52,631 nucleotides of DNA from Paraburkholderia ferrariae NBRC 106233 (GTDB taxonomy: Bacteria > Pseudomonadota > Gammaproteobacteria > Burkholderiales > Burkholderiaceae). The DNA is taken from NCBI RefSeq assembly GCF_000685035.1, contig NZ_BAYB01000049.1, positions 1 to 52,631 on the forward strand, in the 5' to 3' direction. Shown in pieces: positions 37,240 through 45,661 of this stretch. A program made the translations under genes and the position numbers. Position 1 is the stretch's first letter, and the number at the start of each line of letters is the position of its first letter. The notes beneath the pieces are model-generated. The model saw only the letters and a program-made list of their open reading frames with translations. It was not told the origin of the DNA and ran no database searches.

Positions 37240-37494
37240 ATGAAACTCGAACTTCGCATTGACTCAAGACCGCTCGACGTCGAGATCGATGATGTCGTGG
37301 CGGGACTGCTGGCCGTGCGGCTTGACCTGCCAGCTGGTGCGGACAACCGGGACGCCCTCGCTCGCTATCTGAGCGAGAAGGGTGCACCCTGGACTCTCGA
37401 CGAGGAGCACATGCGCAAGCGCATCCTGCGCAGGCTGATTCTGGATATCGCTGACCCGGCACTCGTGATTCGCCATCTCATGGCTGACGAGTGA
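37240..37494 (+). CDS. Hypothetical protein, 84 aa
   Basis: MKLELRIDSRPLDVEIDDVV... from ATG 37240, with GGAGACC upstream. Acidic and basic residues alternate, with predicted alpha/beta content (RLDLPAGADNRDALARYLSE, RKRILRRLILDIADPALVIR) and no membrane span. I do not recognise the family. It is next to the IS element, inside the island. Confidence 0.5.
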   Translation: MKLELRIDSRPLDVEIDDVVAGLLAVRLDLPAGADNRDALARYLSEKGAPWTLDEEHMRKRILRRLILDIADPALVIRHLMADE

Positions 37495-37833
37495 ACTGGA
37501 CTGGCACGGCCAGTTCGAGGTGCATGGCACGACCGGATTTCCTGTTCGTATAAGTAAGTTATCCTGCATAATCTGCCATCAAGATGCCAAGCGATCCACG
37601 CTCGCCTGTCAGTTCATCAGCCTGACTACCCGCCGGTGTGCTCGGTCTGGACTATCTCAAGTTCTTGCAGCTCTCGGTGGATGATGAGCTTACCCGAGAG
37701 GGATCATTCGACGAGGCAGCGCTGCGGGACGCTATGGCCGCCGTCAGCAGCGGATTAATGCGCGCGGCGCAGCTGGCCATGAAGGTCTTCTTTGATGGCT
37801 GCCAGTTTTGGCTTGCCAGTCATTTTCATCGTT
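37495..37833. other. Island junction region without an intact gene
   Basis: 339 bp between the 84-aa hypothetical gene and the GntR regulator. It contains an AT-richer stretch (37550-37580) and a GTG-started frame from 37638. The first 50-odd codons of that frame look protein-like (GLDYLKFLQLSVDDELTREG) before it runs antisense into the regulator gene. It may be a gene fragment cut off when the catabolic locus was joined here. Confidence 0.35.
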
Positions 37834-38616
37834 CTAGCGGCGAATCTGGAAATGCAGCGAGGCCACGTCGGTACGGCAGAGTGCTTTCCAGTATTCGATC
37901 GGTTGGCCCGAATCGGAATGCGCGCAGGACTCGATCGCGATCAGGGGCGTCGCGGTCGTTACTTCGAGTAGTTGGGCATTTTCGGCGGTGGTGGTTACCG
38001 CTTCAATCCAGCGGTCGGCATTCTGGAAGTGCAGACCATACTGGCGACGCAGCACGTCGTACAGTGAACGTGTTTGCAACGGCACCTGGTCGAGACCGGG
38101 CACGAGACGCTCGGGAATGGAAATGGTGACGAGCATATGCGGGATGCCCTCGACGCTCAGCACACGCGACACTTCGATCACGCGCGACCCGGGTCCCTGG
38201 CCTTCGGGCAATTGCAGCAATTCACGCGCGCGCGAGCAGGGAAACGTGCTGACCTGACGCAAAATGCGGCGGTCTACCGCGCGATGCTTCTCGAACCACT
38301 CGTCGGAGAAACCGATGATCGAGCCGACGAATTCCTGACTCTCGCGGCGCCCCGCGACGAACGCGCCTTTGCCTTGGCGCTTGTAGATAACGTGCTCGTA
38401 GACCAATTGATTCATCGCTTCGCGCACGACGGTACGCGACACGCCGAAGCGCTGACATAGATCGCTTTCGGAAGGCAGCGGCGCGTTGGCCGGTAGATGG
38501 TCGTCCTGAATCAGGCTGAGGATGGCATGCTTGACCTGGGACCAAAGCGGCTGGCGCGGTGCCGTGGTGCCGGATTCGGTAGCAGGCGGCAGCATGGTGG
38601 CAACGTCGGATTTCAT
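37834..38616 (-). CDS. GntR/HutC-family transcriptional regulator
   Basis: 260 aa. N-terminal winged helix (LWSQVKHAILSLIQDDHLPA, PLPSESDLCQRFGVSRTVVR, GKGAFVAG) and a C-terminal UTRA effector domain with RVIEVSRVLSVEGIPHMLV and a YDVLRRQYGL segment. The start overlaps the glpD-like stop by 4 nt, so both genes are translated together. It most likely represses this locus and responds to the substrate or a phosphorylated intermediate. The paired palindromes at 40398 and 40534 are its likely operators. Confidence 0.9.
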   Translation of the reverse strand: MKSDVATMLPPATESGTTAPRQPLWSQVKHAILSLIQDDHLPANAPLPSESDLCQRFGVSRTVVREAMNQLVYEHVIYKRQGKGAFVAGRRESQEFVGSIIGFSDEWFEKHRAVDRRILRQVSTFPCSRARELLQLPEGQGPGSRVIEVSRVLSVEGIPHMLVTISIPERLVPGLDQVPLQTRSLYDVLRRQYGLHFQNADRWIEAVTTTAENAQLLEVTTATPLIAIESCAHSDSGQPIEYWKALCRTDVASLHFQIRR

Positions 38617-40355
38617 TGGAGCGGTGCAGTCGGTCGTGAACGAAGCGCAGCGGGGGCGTGCGCTATCTTAACACCGTGACGTTCGCGCAATAGGGTAGCG
38701 GCACGGTCGATTTCAGCGGCGGTTTCGTCGCTATTCCAGTTCAGTTCCGCGGCCATGCAGGCGGCGAGTTCGGTCAGCGTATCGAGGGTACATTGGCCGT
38801 CGAGTACGAGTAGCGTGCGCCGCAATACGAGGTCGTCGAGATGCGTGACGCGCCCGTGGCGGATCAGGTGCACGAGTTCGCCGCTCCAGTAGCCGCGTGC
38901 CGCGCGTGCCGGCTCGCCGCCGCGTTGCGCGACCGATTCGAGCACCGTCGCGCACATCGAGCCGTAGCGTCTGGCAAGCGTGCGGACGGTTTCGGGCGGC
39001 ACGTTAAAGCGTTGCGATAGCGTGGCGATACGCGATTCGAGTTCGCGCGCGTCGTGAGTCCAGTCGGCACCGCCGCCGACAGGCAGCGACGCGGTGCTGC
39101 GTACGCGGCTGCGTTGCAAACGGGCCAGCACGTCGTCGGCAATCTGTTCGGCGCATGCGCGATACGTGGTCCATTTGCCGCCCACTAGCGCGAGTACCGT
39201 GTAAGGGCGATCGCTCGTCGGTTCGAATGCGTGCAGGCTGTGATCGCGGCTGATCGCACCCGTGACGTCGGCGTCGGCATGCGGCAGCGGACGTATGCCC
39301 GCGTACTGGAACACGATATGCGCGGCCGACGCGTCGATGTGCGGCATGATCGATTTCAGCGCGTCGAAGAGATAACCCACTTCCGCCGACGTGCAGCGAT
39401 TGTCGTCCGGGTCCTGCGTGCCGATGTCCGTCGTGCCGAGCAATACGTTGCCGTTGCCGATGCCGTACGCGAGACAGATGCGATGATCCGGCGTTTCGAA
39501 GTAGATCATGCGCTCGGCGAGTTGCGCGGCGAGCGCCGCATGACGCAGCACGAGATGCGAACCACGCGTGCCGCCGATCAAGCGCCCCGTAATGCCGAGC
39601 CGCTCGTTGACGCGATCCACCCATGGTCCTGCCGTATTCACGACGAGCTTTGCGCGCACCGTGAAGGTCTGCCCGCTGGGCAGATCGCGCAACGTGATCG
39701 CGCCATCTTTCGAATCTTCGAGCGAAAGATAAGGAATGGCGAGCGATTCAGGGCAATCCGCTTCCGCGTCGTCGATCAGTTCCAGCGCGAGGCGCTCGGG
39801 ATGTACGAGACGTGCATCGTAAAACTGCGCGGCCATGCGCACGGAGCGGTCCATGGCGGGCATCAGCCGCTGCACGTCGGCGCGGCCAATCATCTGGTGA
39901 CGCGGCGTGGCCTGATTGCCGCGCCCGAACCAGTCGTACACCACGAGCCCGAGCTTCGTCACCAGCGAACCCTTCGCGCCCGGCGTGCGCGTCCAGCCGA
40001 ATAGCCGGGCCGGCGCTTTCAGCAGACCCGCCCAATGCTCGCGCAACGGCACCCACACCGCCAGCGGCTTCACGAGATGCGGCGCGTTCTGCAGCAGCCG
40101 GTTGCGCTCGATCACCGATTCGCGTACCAGCGCGAACTCGCCCGTCTCCAGATAACGCAAGCCGCCATGCACGAGACGCGACGGCGCAGCGCTCGTGCCG
40201 CTGCAAAAATCCGACTGATCGATCAGGAGTGCCGCGGTTCCCTGCGCAGCGAGATCGCGATACAGGCCGATACCGTTGATGCCGGCCCCGACGATCAGCA
40301 CGTCGACAGCAGGTTGGGCTCGCAGCGTCGTGAGGACTGAAGCTCGGGATCTCAT
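38613..40355 (-). CDS. GlpD-like FAD-dependent polyol-phosphate dehydrogenase
   Basis: 580 aa, glycerol-3-phosphate dehydrogenase family. FAD-binding GAGINGIGLYRDLAAQG near the N-terminus and the SRLVHGGLRYLETGEFAL segment are intact, as are KLVVNTAGPWVDRVNERLG and ALVGGKWTTYR. A DAO C-terminal helical domain follows. GAGA lies upstream on the minus strand. No glpK, glpF or DeoR-type glpR is nearby; instead it is clustered with an FGGY kinase and sugar ABC transporter, like EryB (erythritol-phosphate dehydrogenase). It probably oxidises a phosphorylated polyol and feeds electrons to quinone, although glycerol 3-phosphate cannot be excluded. Confidence 0.88.
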   Translation of the reverse strand: MRSRASVLTTLRAQPAVDVLIVGAGINGIGLYRDLAAQGTAALLIDQSDFCSGTSAAPSRLVHGGLRYLETGEFALVRESVIERNRLLQNAPHLVKPLAVWVPLREHWAGLLKAPARLFGWTRTPGAKGSLVTKLGLVVYDWFGRGNQATPRHQMIGRADVQRLMPAMDRSVRMAAQFYDARLVHPERLALELIDDAEADCPESLAIPYLSLEDSKDGAITLRDLPSGQTFTVRAKLVVNTAGPWVDRVNERLGITGRLIGGTRGSHLVLRHAALAAQLAERMIYFETPDHRICLAYGIGNGNVLLGTTDIGTQDPDDNRCTSAEVGYLFDALKSIMPHIDASAAHIVFQYAGIRPLPHADADVTGAISRDHSLHAFEPTSDRPYTVLALVGGKWTTYRACAEQIADDVLARLQRSRVRSTASLPVGGGADWTHDARELESRIATLSQRFNVPPETVRTLARRYGSMCATVLESVAQRGGEPARAARGYWSGELVHLIRHGRVTHLDDLVLRRTLLVLDGQCTLDTLTELAACMAAELNWNSDETAAEIDRAATLLRERHGVKIAHAPAALRSRPTAPLQ

Positions 40356-40397
40356 CGGGTCTCCTGGATTGCGACGGTACGCGGAACGCTCTTCAGC

Positions 40398-40409
40398 TTG
40401 TAATTACAA
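40398..40409. promoter_or_regulatory. Palindromic operator 1, TTGTAATTACAA
   Basis: Perfect 12-bp palindrome 43 bp upstream of the glpD-like start. It shares the TTGTAAnnACAA core with operator 2. Length and symmetry suit a GntR-family dimer; the neighbouring GntR/UTRA protein is the obvious candidate. Confidence 0.6.
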
Positions 40410-40492
40410 ATCGTCGTTGTCGCTATGCTAGTTGTCACGCAGCCGCGGCGATACGCAGTGAAAACCCCTATCAATGCTGCACTGCTTTTTAA

Positions 40493-40520
40493 TTGACTTG
40501 CCGAATCGAGCATATAGAAT
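40493..40520 (+). promoter_or_regulatory. Promoter of the kinase operon
   Basis: TTGACT (40493-40498), 16-bp spacer, TAGAAT (40515-40520). The predicted start near 40527 is just upstream of operator 2, which fits repression by roadblock or occlusion. Confidence 0.6.
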
Positions 40521-40533
40521 CCACTCAAACTAG

Positions 40534-40551
40534 AACTTGTAACGACAAGTT
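40534..40551. promoter_or_regulatory. Palindromic operator 2, AACTTGTAACGACAAGTT
   Basis: Perfect 7-4-7 inverted repeat between the predicted transcription start and the kinase ribosome site (AAGGAG at 40558-40563). Confidence 0.65.
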
Positions 40552-40573
40552 GAGCAAGAAGGAGACACCTGCG

Positions 40574-42085
40574 ATGACCCGCTATTTAGTAGGACTCGAC
40601 GCCGGCAATACGATGACGAAGGCCGTCCTGTTCGACCTGCAAGGCAAGGAGATTGGCGCGGAAAGACGGCGCAACCCGATTCGCTTTTCGGCGCCGGGCC
40701 ATACCGAACGTGACGCCGACAGAATGTGGCAGGAAGCGGCCGAAGCAATTCGCGCATTGCTGCAGAACACCGGCGTTGCGCCGTCGGACATCGTCGCGAT
40801 CAGCACCTCGGGTTATGGCGCTGGTCTGTACCTGGTGGATGAGCGCGGCAACCCCACGCGCCCCGGCATCATGTCGACGGATTCGCGCGCCAATCACGTA
40901 ATAGAAGGATGGACCCGCGACCGCGTTGCAGCACCGAACGAACTGCGTGTGCAGCAACGCCTGTGGAGCGGGCAACCCGCGCCGCTGTTGAGTTGGCTCG
41001 CAGCGCGCGAACCCGAAGTGTGCCAACGCACTCATCGGATTCTATTTTGTAAGGACTTCCTGCGCGGCAAGTTGTGCGGCGTGTTCGATACCGACCCGAC
41101 CGACGCAGGCATCGCCGGTCTCAGCGACGTCACGAAGCAGCGCTATGAATTGGAATTCTTCGAATCGCTCGGTATCGACGGATGGTTCGGCAAGTTGCCG
41201 GACATCGCACCGGGCACGGACGTGGCCGGCAAGGTCACCGCGACCGCTGCCGGGCTGACGGGGCTGCTCGAAGGCACGCCCGTGATTCGCGGCGTGGTGG
41301 ACGTGGTCTCCGCGGCGTTGGCCTCGGGCGTGAAAGCGCCCAACCAGATGAGCGTGGTGGCGGGTACCTTCAGCATCAATTCCACGTTGCACGCATCGCC
41401 TCGGCTCGACCGCTTGCCTTTGCTGCAAAGCCCTTACCCGATCGACAACCTCTATCTCGCGACAGAAGGCTCGCCCACGTCCGCCAGCAATTTCGAGTGG
41501 TACTGCAAGTCGGTGCTTGGACCTGTGGTGGCCGCAGCAGCCGAAGACTCGGGGCGCACGATCTACGAGTCGCTGAGCAGCCGCGTGCAGAGCGCGATGG
41601 ATCGCGAGAATAACATTCTGTTCATGCCGTTTCTGTTCGGCGGACCGGACAGCGCACCGGCCGGTTTCATCGGACTCGAAGCCGCGCATACGTCCGCAGA
41701 TATCGTGCGGGCCATTTTCGAGGGCATCGCGTTCGCACATCGTCTGGATATCGAAGCATTGTCGGCCGGCAAGGATATTGCACCAGTCGATTCGATTCGC
41801 CTGACCGGCGGCGCGGCGCGCAGCGAACCGTGGGCACAGATTTTCGCGGACGTGCTGGGTCTGCCGGTGGAGATTACCGGCTGCAGCGAACTCGGCGCGC
41901 TCGGCACGGTGATGGCGGCAGCGGTCGGTCTCGGCGAGTATGAGAACTGGCATAGCGCGATCGACAACATGGTTCACGTTACGCAGCACATCGCGCCGCG
42001 TGCGGAATGGCAGGGCGTGTATCAGCGCAAATTCGACCGCTTCAAGGCACATGTGAACGCGCTTTCCGCGCTGAATCAACACTAG
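40574..42085 (+). CDS. FGGY-family carbohydrate kinase
   Basis: 503 aa from ATG 40574 with AAGGAGA upstream. N-terminal ATPase-fold motif YLVGLDAGNTMTKAVLFD, catalytic-base region IMSTDSRANHVIEGW, and the second signature LTGGAARSEPWAQIFADVLG near the ATP site. The family includes xylulose, ribulose, erythritol and glycerol kinases. Residues fixing substrate choice cannot be read here. Clustering with a GlpD-like dehydrogenase points to a polyol or ketose as substrate. First gene of the kinase - ThDP - ABC operon. Confidence 0.9.
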   Translation: MTRYLVGLDAGNTMTKAVLFDLQGKEIGAERRRNPIRFSAPGHTERDADRMWQEAAEAIRALLQNTGVAPSDIVAISTSGYGAGLYLVDERGNPTRPGIMSTDSRANHVIEGWTRDRVAAPNELRVQQRLWSGQPAPLLSWLAAREPEVCQRTHRILFCKDFLRGKLCGVFDTDPTDAGIAGLSDVTKQRYELEFFESLGIDGWFGKLPDIAPGTDVAGKVTATAAGLTGLLEGTPVIRGVVDVVSAALASGVKAPNQMSVVAGTFSINSTLHASPRLDRLPLLQSPYPIDNLYLATEGSPTSASNFEWYCKSVLGPVVAAAAEDSGRTIYESLSSRVQSAMDRENNILFMPFLFGGPDSAPAGFIGLEAAHTSADIVRAIFEGIAFAHRLDIEALSAGKDIAPVDSIRLTGGAARSEPWAQIFADVLGLPVEITGCSELGALGTVMAAAVGLGEYENWHSAIDNMVHVTQHIAPRAEWQGVYQRKFDRFKAHVNALSALNQH

Positions 42086-42173
42086 GCTCCCGCGAGGGCG
42101 CGTCAAACCGGCTTATTCGAATTCACTTCAACCGTGATCTGATTCGAAACTTTTAAATCGTATAGGAGTGCGT

Positions 42174-43979
42174 ATGATACACGTGGGCGATCTTCTTGCA
42201 AAAATGCTGCTGGATTATGGTGTCGAGTACGTTTTCGGCATGCCGGGCGGCCAGACCACCGCGCTGCACGACGGCATCTCGCGACTCTCACCGGCGATCC
42301 AGCACATTCTCGTGCGCGACGAGCGTTCCGCGCCGTATGCGGCAGATGCCTACGCACGTCTGACCGGCAAACCGGGCGTGTGCGACGTCACGGTCGGGCC
42401 GGGCGCCACCAAATTGCCCGACGGCCTCGTCGAGGCCTTTAACGCGTCGATTCCGATGATCGCCATCGTAGGCGAACTGCCGCTCGACTGGGTGACGCTG
42501 CGCCACAAGGGTGTGGCATCGCAAGGCTTCGATCAGCAGGCGTTTTTCCAGACCATCACCAAGGCTACGTTTACCGTGCCGAGCGTCGAGGCGCTGCCGG
42601 ACGTCGTGCGCAGCGCGTTCCGGATCGCGACGTCGCCGCGTCCCGGTCCGGTCGTCATCATCGTGCCGCACGACGTAATGGACGCGCCGTATCCGGAGAA
42701 TCTCGCCACGCCGATCGAGGCGCGCTGCATTCACGCGCCGTCGGTTCGTTACCGTCCGCCGCAGGACGACGTGGCGCGCGCCGCGGCATTGATATCGCGT
42801 GCGCGCAGGCCGGCGATTATCGCGGGCGGCGGCGTCCACGGTTCGGACGCCTCGGATGTACTGACTGCATTGACGGATAGGCTGAAGCCACTCGTCGTCA
42901 CGAGTCTGTCGGGCAAGGGCGCGGTACCGGAATCGCGTCCGTATAGCGCGGGCGTGCTGAATCCGCTCGGCTCGGCCGGCGCGATCGAGTTGATCAAGGA
43001 GGCCGATCTGCTGATCTGGTGCGGCAGCAAGGCGAGCCAGAACACGGCGATGAACTGGACGTTGCCGCTCGCCGGTCAGGCCACGATCACGATCGACGCG
43101 GACCCGACCGAACACGGACGCACCTTCGAGCCGACGGTCGCGCTGTGCGGCGACATTCGTCTCACGATCGAAGACCTGCACGCGGCGTTGCGCGAAGCCG
43201 GTGTGGAAGCGCAACCCGAATGGCTCGATTTCATCGCGACGCGAAAGGCCGCGCTGGAAAACAAGCTGCGCATCGATTCCACGACGGACACGTTGCCGCT
43301 CAAACCGCAGCGCGTGATGCACGAAGTGCGCGAGCGTCTGAAAGCCGCCGACGTCGTGATTAGCGACGCGAGCTGGTCGGCCGGCTGGATCGCGCAATAC
43401 ATTCCGGCGCAGCAGAGCGGCCGTCAGTTTCTCTATGCACGCGGTCAGGGCGGACTCGGTTACTCGATTCCGGCGGCAATCGGCGCGGGCGCCGTGCTGC
43501 GTGCAACCGGCGGTTATGCCGTGACCGTGGCGGGCGACGGCGGCCATTCGTTCTCGGTCGGAGAACTCGCCACGCTCGCGCAAAACCGCATGCGGGTCGT
43601 CAACGTGGTGCTGAACAACGGCACGCTGGGCTGGCTGCAGATGTGGCAGGAGATCTTCTTCTCCGAGTTGCGTCAATCGGTCGATCTGTCGTTCGGCAAC
43701 AAGCCGGACTTCGCGGCCGCCGCGGACGCGATGGGTCTGCTCGGTATCAAGGTTAACGAAGCATCGGAACTCGCCGCTGCATTCGACGCCGCGTTCGCGT
43801 TCGACGGCCCGAGCGTGATCGAAGTGATCGTCGATCCGCGCGCCACGCCGATTCACAGCTTCCGCCGACGTCTTGCCGATACCAGCGGCAAAGTGGCGGC
43901 GCGCCCCGGCACCGTTTATGAATTGCGCCAATGGCGCGCGGCCGCCGACTTGCGCCAATCCGAGGAGACACTGGTTTAG
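42174..43979 (+). CDS. ThDP-dependent enzyme of the acetolactate synthase-like family
   Basis: 601 aa from ATG 42174, preceded by AGGAG. N-terminal Pyr domain with the catalytic Glu in VRDERSAPYAADAYARLTG. A central TPP-M domain follows, then a C-terminal PP domain with the ThDP/Mg motif GDGGHSFSVGELATLAQNRM ending at VLNNGT. It is not true acetolactate synthase by context (no regulatory subunit, no ilvC). In this operon it may cleave or decarboxylate a 2-keto intermediate, giving a two-carbon unit and a shorter aldehyde or phosphate. The actual reaction is unknown. Confidence 0.85.
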   Translation: MIHVGDLLAKMLLDYGVEYVFGMPGGQTTALHDGISRLSPAIQHILVRDERSAPYAADAYARLTGKPGVCDVTVGPGATKLPDGLVEAFNASIPMIAIVGELPLDWVTLRHKGVASQGFDQQAFFQTITKATFTVPSVEALPDVVRSAFRIATSPRPGPVVIIVPHDVMDAPYPENLATPIEARCIHAPSVRYRPPQDDVARAAALISRARRPAIIAGGGVHGSDASDVLTALTDRLKPLVVTSLSGKGAVPESRPYSAGVLNPLGSAGAIELIKEADLLIWCGSKASQNTAMNWTLPLAGQATITIDADPTEHGRTFEPTVALCGDIRLTIEDLHAALREAGVEAQPEWLDFIATRKAALENKLRIDSTTDTLPLKPQRVMHEVRERLKAADVVISDASWSAGWIAQYIPAQQSGRQFLYARGQGGLGYSIPAAIGAGAVLRATGGYAVTVAGDGGHSFSVGELATLAQNRMRVVNVVLNNGTLGWLQMWQEIFFSELRQSVDLSFGNKPDFAAAADAMGLLGIKVNEASELAAAFDAAFAFDGPSVIEVIVDPRATPIHSFRRRLADTSGKVAARPGTVYELRQWRAAADLRQSEETLV

Positions 43980-44029
43980 CCGCGCGACGCATGCGTGGCG
44001 TGTTCAACCCGAACTCAGTGGAGCAATCT

Positions 44030-45661
44030 ATGGCTGCAGAACATGCCGTGATGTCGTACGCGGCGGCGCCGCGCGCGACATCCAGTCATCTGCATGAAAC
44101 AGACGATGCGGACGGCGCAGGCAACGCAAATGGTGCGGCTGCCGCGCGTCTGATCGATACGGCGGCGATCGATTGCCAGGGCGTATCGAAGCATTACGAC
44201 GGCATTCCCGTGCTTCGCAACATCACGGCGTCGTTTCCGGCGGGCGCAGTGACGGTGCTGGCCGGCGAAAACGGCGCGGGCAAGTCGACGCTGTTCAAGA
44301 TCCTGACCGGCCAGATTGCGCCCGATGCGGGCGAGATTCATATCGGCGGCGAACGGATCGCGCATTTCAGTCCGCTGTATGCGCGCTTGGCAGGCATCTC
44401 GATCATTCCGCAGGAACTGCTGCCCATTCCCGACATGCTGGTGTACGAGAACCTGTTGATCGGCCAGGAAATCCGCGACCGCTACGGCTTTCTAAATCGC
44501 CGGCAGATGATCCGTAAGGCCGAAGCATTGCTCGAATCGGTCGAACTGGATGTCGATCCGCGCATGCCGATGCGGCGCCTGAGCATTGCCGCCACGCAAC
44601 TGGTCGAGATCATCAAGGCCACCTCGCGTAACGCGCGCATCGTGTTGATGGACGAGCCCACGTCGTCGCTGTCGTCGCGCGAAACCGAGCACCTGTTCCG
44701 TGTGATCGATCGGTTGCGTCGCAAAGAGGCGTGCATTCTCTACACCACGCACCGTATGGAAGAGATCGCGACGGTTGCCGATTACGTCGCGGTGCTGCGT
44801 GACGGGCAACTGATCACGCAGCAGCCGGCCAATACCATCACCGAGCCGCAGATCGTCGCGGCCATGGTGGGACGCGAAATCAACAACCTGTTTCCGGATC
44901 TGCAAAGCGTGGCGGCCGGTGCGAAAGCGCGTCTCAAGGTGGACGGTTTGAGCGTAGCGGGCTTCGGCGCCGAGAACAGTTTCTCGCTGGCGGAAGGCGA
45001 GATCCTCGGGCTCGGCGGACTCGTCGGTGCGGGGCGCAGCGAATTGCTCGAAGCCATTTTCGGCTTGCGTCATTCGAGCGGATCGGTCGAACTGGACGGC
45101 GTGCCGCTGCCGCGTAACAACGTACGTGCGGCGCTCGGCGGCGGCATCGCGATGGTGCCGGAAGATCGCAAACTGGCCGGCGTTGTGGTCGAAATGAATG
45201 TACTCGACAACACCACGCTGCCGCATATCGGCGCATTCAGGAATGCATTCGGGCTGCTCAGGCGCAAACCGCGTCGACGTGCCGCGCTCGACGCGTTGAA
45301 TACGGCCGGCGTGCGCTATTCGAGCCTGAATCAGAAGGTCACGCATCTGTCCGGCGGCAATCAGCAGAAGATCGCGCTGGCGCGCTGGCTGATCACGCAG
45401 CGACCGAAGGTGCTGATTCTCGACGAGCCGACGCGCGGCATCGACGTGTCGGCGCGCAGCGATCTCTACAACCAGATCATCGAGCTTGCGAAAAGCGGCG
45501 TCAGCATTCTGCTGGCATCGTCGGACATGCCCGAATTGCTGAATCTGAGCCACCGTGTGCTGGTGTTTCGCGCGGGACGCATCGTCGGCGAATTGCCGCG
45601 GCATCAACTGGATCAGGAAACCATTCTTCGCCTTGCGATGGGAGCGGCAGATGAACGCTGA
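44030..45661 (+). CDS. Sugar ABC transporter ATP-binding protein (RbsA/MglA type)
   Basis: 543 aa from ATG 44030 (GGAG 6 nt upstream). Two fused nucleotide-binding domains. The first has Walker A GENGAGKSTLFKILTG, signature-like MRRLSIAATQLVEI and Walker B RIVLMDEPTSSLS. The second has signature HLSGGNQQKIALARWL and Walker B VLILDEPTRGID, with the degenerate second Walker A typical of this class (GLVGAGRSE). About 45 extra N-terminal residues precede the first domain; a downstream start is possible. Overlaps the permease start by 11 nt. Confidence 0.93.
   Translation: MAAEHAVMSYAAAPRATSSHLHETDDADGAGNANGAAAARLIDTAAIDCQGVSKHYDGIPVLRNITASFPAGAVTVLAGENGAGKSTLFKILTGQIAPDAGEIHIGGERIAHFSPLYARLAGISIIPQELLPIPDMLVYENLLIGQEIRDRYGFLNRRQMIRKAEALLESVELDVDPRMPMRRLSIAATQLVEIIKATSRNARIVLMDEPTSSLSSRETEHLFRVIDRLRRKEACILYTTHRMEEIATVADYVAVLRDGQLITQQPANTITEPQIVAAMVGREINNLFPDLQSVAAGAKARLKVDGLSVAGFGAENSFSLAEGEILGLGGLVGAGRSELLEAIFGLRHSSGSVELDGVPLPRNNVRAALGGGIAMVPEDRKLAGVVVEMNVLDNTTLPHIGAFRNAFGLLRRKPRRRAALDALNTAGVRYSSLNQKVTHLSGGNQQKIALARWLITQRPKVLILDEPTRGIDVSARSDLYNQIIELAKSGVSILLASSDMPELLNLSHRVLVFRAGRIVGELPRHQLDQETILRLAMGAADER

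Noticed and set aside
38613..40355. Ordinary glycerol catabolism (glpD)
   Set aside because: No glpK, glpF or DeoR-type glpR nearby; the partner kinase, ThDP enzyme and sugar importer point to another substrate, although glycerol 3-phosphate activity is not excluded.
42288..43958. 556-codon minus-strand frame
   Set aside because: Antisense of the ThDP enzyme, Arg-rich shadow.
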